This document shows, in pieces, positions 1 to 4,764 of a stretch of 5,367 nt of DNA. The notes under the pieces are model-generated. The model ran no database searches, was not told the origin of the DNA, and saw only the letters and a list, made by a program, of their open reading frames with translations. The position numbers and the translations under genes were made by a program. The DNA is from Gammaproteobacteria bacterium. Its GTDB lineage: Bacteria > Pseudomonadota > Gammaproteobacteria > Pseudomonadales > Azotimanducaceae. How positions within the stretch are numbered: position 1 is the stretch's first letter; each line of letters opens with the position of its first letter. Location: positions 1-5,367 of the forward strand of contig PBTJ01000065.1 of the NCBI GenBank assembly GCA_002726925.1. The letters are read 5' to 3'.

Positions 1-26
1 ATGGTGCGCAAAAACTGATGTTTCAT
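1..26 (-). CDS. possible 5' end of a gene leaving the window
   Basis: Reading the minus strand leftwards, an ATG at 26-24 opens a frame that stays open for eight codons (MKHQFLRT) to the window edge. A purine-rich GAGAG at 40-36 lies 9 nt upstream and could act as a weak ribosome binding site. The lysine and arginine followed by hydrophobic residues would fit the start of a signal peptide, but eight residues cannot identify anything. The gene would lie downstream of the structured non-coding stretch and the promoter candidate at 448-475. It may also be a chance start codon; the next bases to the left would settle it. Confidence 0.25.
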
Positions 27-70
27 TCGCTTTGTCTCTCTAACTAAATTCTTAATGTCTTGGCCATCGT

Positions 71-115
71 AAAGCGATTTGAGCGTGCGCTAGTTTTGGC
101 ACGCTTCTACGCTTT
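71..115. other. two-tier stem-loop
   Basis: The outer arms are AAAGCG (71-76) and CGCTTT (110-115). After a small internal loop (77-80 and 107-109) come the inner arms GAGCGTGC (81-88) and GCACGCTT (99-106), seven perfect pairs plus one G-U pair, closed by a 10-nt loop. It lies 45 nt before the possible minus-strand start at 26. There is no long T run on either side, so it is not a standard Rho-independent terminator. It could be part of a leader RNA or a protein-binding dyad. Confidence 0.5.
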
Positions 116-246
116 CGTCACGCCGACCTCAGCCGATGGACCCATCTTTTTGCGTCCCAATAACCGGCTAGCATCTGTTCTACGCCGCAGTGACGCTGGC
201 TAGTAACAACAAATTTTTTTCATCACAACACCATACAAGCCATTGC

Positions 247-401
247 TCGCAGGTCGAAACGTCACGTGAAAGCGATATTGGGGATCACTCTGTTACCCTG
301 ACTGACTGCTGGGCGTGGGCCCCGACGCTATCGAACCATATGCTCTGGTTTCGGTCCCATCTCCTCCCGATACCATATTCTACGTTTCGACCAGCATGCG
401 A
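247..401. repeat. long-range inverted repeat enclosing smaller hairpins
   Basis: GGTCGAAACGT (252-262) is the exact reverse complement of ACGTTTCGACC (382-392). TCGCA (247-251) and TGCGA (397-401) extend the pairing past a 4-nt bulge (393-396). Inside, 274-282 can pair imperfectly with 366-374, GCGT/ACGC (313-316, 325-328) forms a short hairpin, and CGAACC (332-337) pairs with GGTTTCG (347-353) with one bulged base. The nested arrangement looks more like RNA folding than like insertion-sequence ends: there is no transposase and no flanking duplication that I can see. Confidence 0.45.
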
Positions 402-447
402 TCTGTCTTGGTTGGCCACACAAACTGACTTGTGTGTAAACGGGAGA

Positions 448-475
448 AGTATAGCAGTCAGATGCAGATCAGCAA
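448..475 (-). promoter_or_regulatory. candidate extended -10 promoter reading left
   Basis: On the minus strand TATACT (453-448) is preceded by TGC, giving the extended -10 form TGnTATAAT with one mismatch. A poor -35, TTGCTG (475-470), sits 16 nt upstream; extended -10 promoters tolerate weak -35 boxes. Transcription would start near 441 and run through the inverted repeat and the stem-loop towards the window start. It lies just after the likely terminator of the yheV operon, as expected for a new transcription unit. Confidence 0.4.
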
Positions 476-490
476 CTTCATTGGGCGAAG

Positions 491-514
491 AAACTTGGAC
501 AATTCCAACAGTTT
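491..514 (-). terminator. probable terminator downstream of yheV
   Basis: Reading the minus strand, AAAC (514-511), a 2-nt bulge TG, TTGGA (508-504), loop ATTG, TCCAA (499-495) and GTTT (494-491) form a nine-pair hairpin whose 3' arm runs into a short U-rich tail (TTTCTT). It starts 20 nt after the yheV stop codon. The stem is A/T-rich and bulged and the T run is broken by a C, so termination may be inefficient. Confidence 0.4.
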
Positions 515-534
515 AGCTTGCTTATTTCATTACC

Positions 535-840
535 TTAGGAAGAGTCTTTGGCTGACCGAGGATCTAGGATTTTCACCACTTCTACCCGATCTGTCGTGCG
601 CCGACTCCTGTCGTAGCGGGCTCTGGGAAGCGGCGCGGTCACAGTGGCTGCATCTGTCTCTAGATGCTCAACAAAACCGCAGGCTACGCAGCGTCGACGA
701 ATCAATGGCGCCTGTGTTTCTGACGCCTCGTCAGTCGGATCGAGGCCCTCGTCGGCCGCTAGCGTCTCAATAACGATGCGATCAACCGCTTGGCAGGAAG
801 GACACACGGCGCCAGAAATAAAACGTTTCGATCCGGTCAT
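535..840 (-). CDS. yheV: YheV family putative zinc-knuckle protein
   Basis: This is a 101-residue protein of the YheV family (DUF2387), whose function is not established. The N-terminus KRFISGAVCPSC (5-16) closely matches the family start KRFIAGA-CP-C. Two knuckles, C13-x2-C16 and C51-x2-C54, should bind one metal ion, probably zinc. The C-terminal VVKILDP matches the conserved end of the family. E. coli YheV has about 66 residues; the extra length is an acidic insert at about 27-46 between the knuckles and a basic stretch at about 70-85. The ATG at 840 has a near-perfect ribosome binding site GGAGGTGA (852-845). It is the last gene of the operon, 73 nt after aroE. Family assignment is good; the role is unknown. 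Confidence 0.85.
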   Translation of the reverse strand: MTGSKRFISGAVCPSCQAVDRIVIETLAADEGLDPTDEASETQAPLIRRRCVACGFVEHLETDAATVTAPLPRARYDRSRRTTDRVEVVKILDPRSAKDSS

Positions 841-841
841 A

Positions 842-912
842 GCCTCACCTCCCGATTCGAGCGGTTTATTTCGTTACCTGCCATCAATGCAGCGGCGCGA
901 CAGCCGTGAGGC
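842..912 (-). promoter_or_regulatory. helix that may mask the yheV ribosome binding site
   Basis: In the transcript, GCCUCAC (912-906) starts one base after the aroE stop codon, and its exact complement GUGAGGC (848-842) lies between the yheV Shine-Dalgarno (852-847) and its AUG (840). Pairing would block the end of the Shine-Dalgarno and the start region. A ribosome finishing aroE would cover the first arm and open the helix, coupling the two genes despite the 73-nt gap. The pairing is seen in the sequence; the regulatory role is inferred. Confidence 0.35.
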
Positions 913-913
913 A

Positions 914-1837
914 CTAACCCAACCGACCTCTTAACTGTTGATACACCGATTCGGTCGATGGGCGTTTCGCCATCCAAATGGCATAACTCGCCGCCGCTTG
1001 CTCAACCAACATGCCAAGCCCATCAAAAGCCTGACTGGCCTGATGGACGTCTGCCCAGCGCGCGAAATGCGCCTGCGCTCCGTAGCTTAAATCGTAACAG
1101 ATCCGCCCCTTTGCCAGATTTGCGGGCAGGCTGTGTAACGCTTTTGCCGCATTTTGATCCAGCCCGATGGCGGTACTGTTAATCACCAGCTGTGCATTAA
1201 GGCTCGATGTGGCGAGCTGGGTCAGATCAAGCGCTTCTATTATTACAGCGCTGTGAGATCCCTGACCGCTCGAGGCTGACTGCGGCGAGGATACGGGCAG
1301 CGTCTCGCTGCCAAACGTTTCGCGGCCAAGCACCCTGAAATGATTTACCAGCTCCACTGCCTTGGCCAGTGTTCGATTGGCAATGGTGATTTTGCGCACG
1401 CCAGCGTCAAGCAATGGCTGAACGATACCTTGGCACGCCCCTCCAGCACCCAGCACCAATACCTCTATTCCAGATAGTTTGACCTGGTGACGATCCTCTA
1501 AATCACGCACTAGGCCTATGCCATCAGTGTTGTAGCCCACCACCTCATCATGCTGCATCGCCAGCGTATTGACCGCGCCAGCGGCGGCGGCCAAGGGATC
1601 TAGCCTGGCACTGTATTCATACGCCTCGCGCTTGAAGGGCACCGTAACATTGAGGCCCAAGCCACCAGTGGCGAAAAACTCCCTGACGCCAGCGTCGAAT
1701 CCGTCAAGCGGAAAACACAGTCGTTGATAGTCAACATCGTGGCCAAGAGATCTGGCAAACCCATGGTGGATGTCTGGTGACATCGAGTGCGCAATGGGAT
1801 TTCCCGCAACGCCGAGGTTTGTATTAGCGGCGCTCAT
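914..1837 (-). CDS. aroE: shikimate dehydrogenase AroE
   Basis: AroE reduces 3-dehydroshikimate to shikimate with NADPH in the cytosolic shikimate pathway. The substrate domain shows GNPIAHSMSP (12-21, with S18 and S20 expected to bind shikimate) and NVTVPFK (63-69) with catalytic Lys69. Its partner Asp105 lies in GYNTDG (101-106). The NADP domain shows GAGGAC (130-135), NRT (154-156) and INSTAIGL (219-226). The C-terminal DGLGMLVEQAA (272-282) is typical. The protein has 307 residues against about 272 in E. coli; most of the excess is a Ser/Gly/Gln-rich insert at about 171-197. The usual Ala after GAGGA is Cys135. The ATG overlaps the tsaC stop as ATGA and has GAGG (1848-1845) 7 nt upstream. 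NADP-dependent AroE is more likely than the quinate enzyme YdiB because of the NRT motif. Confidence 0.96.
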   Translation of the reverse strand: MSAANTNLGVAGNPIAHSMSPDIHHGFARSLGHDVDYQRLCFPLDGFDAGVREFFATGGLGLNVTVPFKREAYEYSARLDPLAAAAGAVNTLAMQHDEVVGYNTDGIGLVRDLEDRHQVKLSGIEVLVLGAGGACQGIVQPLLDAGVRKITIANRTLAKAVELVNHFRVLGRETFGSETLPVSSPQSASSGQGSHSAVIIEALDLTQLATSSLNAQLVINSTAIGLDQNAAKALHSLPANLAKGRICYDLSYGAQAHFARWADVHQASQAFDGLGMLVEQAAASYAIWMAKRPSTESVYQQLRGRLG

Positions 1838-2385
1838 TCAGACGCCTCGCGAATCACCGCGCCATTGACATCGATGATGGCGCTGGCGCCAACATAGCCC
1901 TGAGTTTCGCCGGGCACGACGACATCAACGACGCCATCAAATTGCGCAACCGCCTGCGCGTGGGATTGCACCGGTGGCTCGCCCGCTCGATTTAGCGAAG
2001 TCGACACCATCGGACCACCAAAAGCTGAAGCAATGCCGCGGGCTTGCGCGTGGTCTGGCACTCGGCAGGCGATGGTACTGTGCCGGCCCTTGATTGATTG
2101 GGGGAAGGCATCGCCGGGCAGTAGCCAGGTCACGTGGCCGGGCCAACTTGCCAGTACTTGAGCCATAATCTTGGGTGTTAGTTCTTCAAGCGCCGCTTGA
2201 AAGTCTGTTGGGCCACCACCAATTAACAGCATGCCTTTTGCGGCTTCTCGGCCTTTGATGGCCAATATCCGCCTAACGGCATCATCGTTGTACGGATCAC
2301 AAGCCAGGCCCCATACACCCTCTGTCGCATGCGCAATGACGCCACCTGATTGCAGGCAGGCGGCGGCATTGTCGATTTCGTTCAC
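1834..2385 (-). CDS. tsaC: L-threonylcarbamoyladenylate synthase TsaC
   Basis: TsaC (YrdC/RimN) makes threonylcarbamoyl-AMP from threonine, bicarbonate and ATP, the first step of t6A37 modification in ANN-decoding tRNAs. Later steps need TsaB, TsaD and TsaE, which are not in this window. Motifs are HATEGVWGLACDP (19-31; relatives have PTE where this has ATE), the KxR signature K44-G-R46 followed by KGMLLI (50-55), WPGHVTWLLP (81-90) and STSLNRAGEPP (128-138). At 183 residues it is the short single-domain type, not the longer Sua5 form. The start is GTG at 2385, overlapping the purE stop as GTGA; the Shine-Dalgarno is weak (GGAC), so translation probably depends on ribosomes coming from purE. 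Its own stop overlaps aroE by 4 nt. The tsaC-aroE pairing is common in gammaproteobacteria. Confidence 0.95.
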   Translation of the reverse strand: MNEIDNAAACLQSGGVIAHATEGVWGLACDPYNDDAVRRILAIKGREAAKGMLLIGGGPTDFQAALEELTPKIMAQVLASWPGHVTWLLPGDAFPQSIKGRHSTIACRVPDHAQARGIASAFGGPMVSTSLNRAGEPPVQSHAQAVAQFDGVVDVVVPGETQGYVGASAIIDVNGAVIREASE

Positions 2386-2882
2386 GAGTCCAGCGAAGCT
2401 TGGACACTCGCATTTTGTGCCTCTACCTTTGCACGGTTGTCACTGCGATCCTGCACAACGACTTGATGCAGCGCATCGTCGGCAACGGCCAGTATCTGCG
2501 CTGCCAGATAAGCGGCGTTTTTCGCCCCGGCCTTGCCCACTGCCACGGTAGCTACAGGAATACCGCCAGGCATTTGTACGGTTGATAGCAGTGCATCGAA
2601 ACCTTGCAGCGGCCCACTGTCGATCGGTACGCCAATCACTGGGCGTTGGGTATGTGCGGCTACTGCGCCAGCCAAGTGCGCTGCCATACCGGCTGCGCAA
2701 ATGAACACGCGGCACCCACGCTCTTCCGCATCGTTGACGTAGGCTTGGGTGGCAGCTGGCGTTCTGTGTGCGCTGGTTACTTTGACTTCATACTCAATGC
2801 CCAGGGTTTTCAGCATCGAGGTTGTAGATTGCATCACCGGCCAATCAGATTCGGAACCCATCAAAACCGCTGCCCATCTCAT
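2382..2882 (-). CDS. purE: N5-carboxyaminoimidazole ribonucleotide mutase PurE
   Basis: PurE converts N5-CAIR to CAIR in purine synthesis. MGSESDW (8-14) and SAHRTP (37-42) are the substrate-binding and catalytic motifs; His39 corresponds to the catalytic His45 of E. coli. AGMAAHLAG (64-72), PVIGVP (81-86) and [21 protein letters not shown] (96-116) complete the fold. The GMAAHLAG and [10 protein letters not shown] forms differ from E. coli (GGAAHLPG, SIVQMPRGIP), but are class I rather than the class II AIR carboxylase form. The ATG at 2882 gives 166 residues, the normal length, with GGAG (2892-2889) 6 nt upstream. An earlier start at 2969 in the same frame would overlap dprA by 70 nt and adds an unrelated N-terminus. 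No purK follows; the partner enzyme that makes N5-CAIR must be elsewhere or absent. Confidence 0.95.
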   Translation of the reverse strand: MRWAAVLMGSESDWPVMQSTTSMLKTLGIEYEVKVTSAHRTPAATQAYVNDAEERGCRVFICAAGMAAHLAGAVAAHTQRPVIGVPIDSGPLQGFDALLSTVQMPGGIPVATVAVGKAGAKNAAYLAAQILAVADDALHQVVVQDRSDNRAKVEAQNASVQASLDS

Positions 2883-2888
2883 GCTTTT

Positions 2889-2892
2889 CTCC
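2889..2892 (-). promoter_or_regulatory. ribosome binding site that fixes the purE start
   Basis: GGAG on the minus strand, 6 nt before the ATG at 2882 and inside the 17-nt gap after the dprA stop. It favours this start over the longer in-frame alternative at 2969. Confidence 0.7.
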
Positions 2893-2899
2893 GCCCATT

Positions 2900-4030
2900 T
2901 CAAAGTACACAAATATACCCGTCCGCTCCTTGTTGAACAAATCCACTCAGTTGAAGCTCCATTAAACACTGGCTGACCTGTTGTGGATCACGGCCAACAA
3001 GCGCAACGATTTCATCGAATTGTTTGCTCTGTGCGCTAATCTCCCCGCAAATCTCGGCAGAGAGTCCTGTCATGGGCGGCCCAACAACCGCGCCCTCATT
3101 CGACGGAGTCGCCGAGTCTGCGACGTTTTTGTCGAATGCGACGGTCTCTGACAGTGACCAACCCAGTTCCTCGGCCACCTCTGACGCGCTGGTCACTAGG
3201 GCCGCCCCCTGACGAATAAGACGGTGGCACCCTCCACTCAGTGGGCTTGTTGCAAGACCCGGCACCGCACAAACTTCCCGTCCTTGCTCCAGCGCCAAGC
3301 GCGCTGTAATCAAAGAACCGCTTTTTTCACTCGCTTCGACCAACACCGTCATTTCTGACAGCCCACTGATGATGCGATTTCGTTCCGGAAAGTGATACGG
3401 ACGGGGCGATACCTGAGCAGGGTATTCCGAGATCAGCAAGCCGCCTGCGGCCAATAACTCTTGCGCGAGCCTTGTGTTTTGCCTGGGGTAAAGGTGATTG
3501 AAACCTGCGCCTAGCACGGCCGTGGTGGCGCCGTCCCCGGCGGCCAGCGCTCCGCGATGGGTCGCGGTGTCTATGCCTAGCGCCAAACCACTGACTAGGT
3601 TGCAACCCGTTTCCGCAAGACCTCGCGCCACCTCAAAAGCCACAGACCGTCCAACTGTCGTACACCGACGCGCGCCCACAACCGCAACCGAGCGTCGGTC
3701 CAAGGCGTTGCGCTCGCCGACGCAGAACAGCACGAGGGGTGGGTCAGGAATGGACCGCAGCCAACCCGGATAGTCCCTATCGAGTATACTGACGGCAAAC
3801 CATTCGAAGGGCCTCAGTGGCTTAGGTAGCATGGTTGAAGCGATATAGGCTCGCATCGGGGCTTGGCGCTTTAGGCGACTTTCTGGCCTGTTCGATTGGC
3901 CAATATTAGCCGGTCCGGATTTGCTGTGATATTCAGCCAACCAAGCGGCAACCGCTTGACGCGGCCATTCGACCAACAATGAACACAGGTGTTTAGCCTC
4001 GTGGCTGATGCGCAGGGGAGTGGTTTGCAT
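2900..4030 (-). CDS. dprA: DNA processing protein DprA (Smf)
   Basis: DprA binds incoming single-stranded DNA and loads RecA during transformation; it is widespread also in bacteria not known to be competent. The Rossmann-like core shows VVGARRCTTVG (117-127), SGLALGID (147-154), VLGAGFNHLYP (172-182), the signature FPERNRIISGLS (214-225) and SGSLITARLALEQGREVCAVPG (237-258). The last 50 or so residues (about 323-376) fit the C-terminal winged-helix domain. The first 75 residues are hard to align: the usual N-terminal helix-hairpin-helix segment is not evident, although total length (376) is normal. I chose ATG 4030, with AAGG 4-5 nt upstream; a GTG at 4042 adds four residues but its nearest GGAG is about 14 nt away. 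It heads the minus-strand operon, followed after 17 nt by purE. Confidence 0.94.
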   Translation of the reverse strand: MQTTPLRISHEAKHLCSLLVEWPRQAVAAWLAEYHSKSGPANIGQSNRPESRLKRQAPMRAYIASTMLPKPLRPFEWFAVSILDRDYPGWLRSIPDPPLVLFCVGERNALDRRSVAVVGARRCTTVGRSVAFEVARGLAETGCNLVSGLALGIDTATHRGALAAGDGATTAVLGAGFNHLYPRQNTRLAQELLAAGGLLISEYPAQVSPRPYHFPERNRIISGLSEMTVLVEASEKSGSLITARLALEQGREVCAVPGLATSPLSGGCHRLIRQGAALVTSASEVAEELGWSLSETVAFDKNVADSATPSNEGAVVGPPMTGLSAEICGEISAQSKQFDEIVALVGRDPQQVSQCLMELQLSGFVQQGADGYICVL

Positions 4031-4133
4031 GAGACCTTGCACGGTGAACTTGGAGCTCCACTATTCACCGCACCGGGGCGCGAATGGATCGCCAATGGCT
4101 GGAATCTGTGTGCGAGTTTTCCTGCACTGCCGC

Positions 4134-4139
4134 TATACT
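4134..4139 (+). promoter_or_regulatory. -10-like box, candidate def-fmt promoter
   Basis: TATACT matches the sigma-70 -10 consensus at five of six bases and lies 121 nt before the def start. No good -35 box is found 16-18 nt upstream and there is no extended -10 TG, so this is a weak call. It would give def a leader of roughly 115 nt. Confidence 0.28.
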
Positions 4140-4180
4140 CGCGCCCTCGCCGGGGCCTTGGGCTGGGCAAGAGCAGCCGC

Positions 4181-4198
4181 CGTGGGCACATCCCCACG
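4181..4198 (+). other. short hairpin in the def leader
   Basis: CGTGGG (4181-4186) and CCCACG (4193-4198) form a perfect 6-bp stem around a 6-nt loop. It would fold in the def leader RNA. No T run follows, so it is not a terminator. It may be chance in GC-rich DNA. Confidence 0.3.
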
Positions 4199-4260
4199 TC
4201 GACACTTGGAAAACGTCGACCCAGATCAAGGCTCGACTGCAAAGAAGACTCGATGGGAAT

Positions 4261-4764
4261 ATGACTCGACTAAAAATACTGCACCATCCAGATTCCCGAT
4301 TGCGCACAAAGGCAACGCCAGTGGATACCTTTGATAGCCAGCTGGCTGAATTTGCCGAAAATATGTTGGAGACCATGTACGCGGCGCCGGGCATTGGGCT
4401 GGCCGCCACTCAGGTCAACGTGCATAAACGCGTTATCGTCGTCGACGTCAGCGATACCAAGAGCGAGGCCTATACGCTCATTAACCCAGTTCTCGAACCC
4501 TTTGGCGCGAAGATTCAAGGTGAAGAGGGCTGTTTGTCCGTGCCGGAAATCTATGAGCCGGTTGAGCGATTTGAGCAGGTGAATGTGACGGCCCAAGACG
4601 TCAACGGTGAACCCATCGAATTCACTGCAAGCGGCATGCTGGCTATCTGCATTCAGCACGAATGTGACCACCTAGAAGGCAGGTTATTTGTCGATTACCT
4701 CTCGAGCCTAAAACGGAACCGTATCAGCAAGAAGCTGCGGGAAAGGTCCAAAACCCTTGTCTAA
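4261..4764 (+). CDS. def: peptide deformylase Def
   Basis: Def removes the formyl group from the N-terminal methionine of new proteins as they leave the ribosome, using a divalent metal, usually iron. All three signature motifs are intact: PGIGLAATQ (43-51), EGCLSVP (89-95) with metal ligand Cys91, and QHECDHLEG (132-140) with ligands His133 and His137 and catalytic Glu134. Length is 167 residues, as in E. coli (169). The start MTRLKILHHPDSRLR aligns with known N-termini, so ATG 4261 is preferred although no clean Shine-Dalgarno is present; a purine-rich AAAGAAGA lies 12 nt upstream and GGGA is too close. The frame is open further upstream but not conserved. Its 3' end overlaps fmt by 8 nt, the classic def-fmt operon. 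Confidence 0.97.
   Translation: MTRLKILHHPDSRLRTKATPVDTFDSQLAEFAENMLETMYAAPGIGLAATQVNVHKRVIVVDVSDTKSEAYTLINPVLEPFGAKIQGEEGCLSVPEIYEPVERFEQVNVTAQDVNGEPIEFTASGMLAICIQHECDHLEGRLFVDYLSSLKRNRISKKLRERSKTLV

Larger units (their letters stand above)
27..534. other. 508-nt stretch without a convincing gene
   Basis: No frame here gives a protein I recognise. The longest open frame on the plus strand (190-516, GTG start) has no ribosome binding site and a composition rich in Trp, His and Cys with no motif. I looked for tRNA, 5S, tmRNA, SRP and RNase P landmarks and found none. What is visible on the minus strand is a terminator-like hairpin, an extended -10 promoter, a long-range inverted repeat and a stem-loop, each listed separately. 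Together they would fit a structured leader of about 415 nt or a small RNA, but this is inference. Confidence 0.5.
4031..4260. other. divergent intergenic region between dprA and def
   Basis: This 230-nt gap separates two divergently read units and should carry both promoters. No LysM-domain gene is present, though in Pseudomonas one lies between def and dprA. The plus-strand frame of def stays open upstream to 4084, but that extension has no family similarity. A -10-like box (4134-4139), a hairpin (4181-4198) and a direct repeat of ACGTCGAC (4196-4203 and 4213-4220) are visible. I found no convincing promoter for dprA. Confidence 0.6.

Noticed and set aside
1..18. ATG GTG CGC AAA AAC TGA at the very start, possible end of a plus-strand gene
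   Set aside because: Only five codons are visible; any random frame would show this and nothing supports coding.
181..223. Minus-strand ATG at 223 followed by an A7 run; with one extra A it would read MKKNLLLLASVTAA, like a signal peptide
   Set aside because: The actual frame stops after seven codons, and the shifted frame also stops at once after the Ala pair. There is no good ribosome binding site and nothing that continues, so chance is more likely than a broken secreted protein.
313..345. GGTTCGA on the minus strand, resembling a tRNA T-loop
   Set aside because: No T-stem pairing, acceptor stem or anticodon arm can be built around it.
190..516. 108-codon open frame on the plus strand in the left non-coding stretch
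   Set aside because: GTG start with no ribosome binding site, composition rich in Trp, His, Cys and Ser, no recognisable motif, and it runs through the terminator-like hairpin and promoter candidate of the other strand.
2883..2969. 29-residue N-terminal extension of purE
   Set aside because: It would overlap dprA, lacks family similarity, and the ATG at 2882 has a well-placed GGAG.
4196..4220. Direct repeat ACGTCGAC twice, 17 nt apart, in the def leader
   Set aside because: Eight bases with a palindromic GTCGAC core is too little to call an operator without conservation data.
4084..4260. Upstream extension of the def reading frame by 59 codons
   Set aside because: The extension has no similarity to deformylases; all known family members begin near the MTRLKILHHP segment at 4261.
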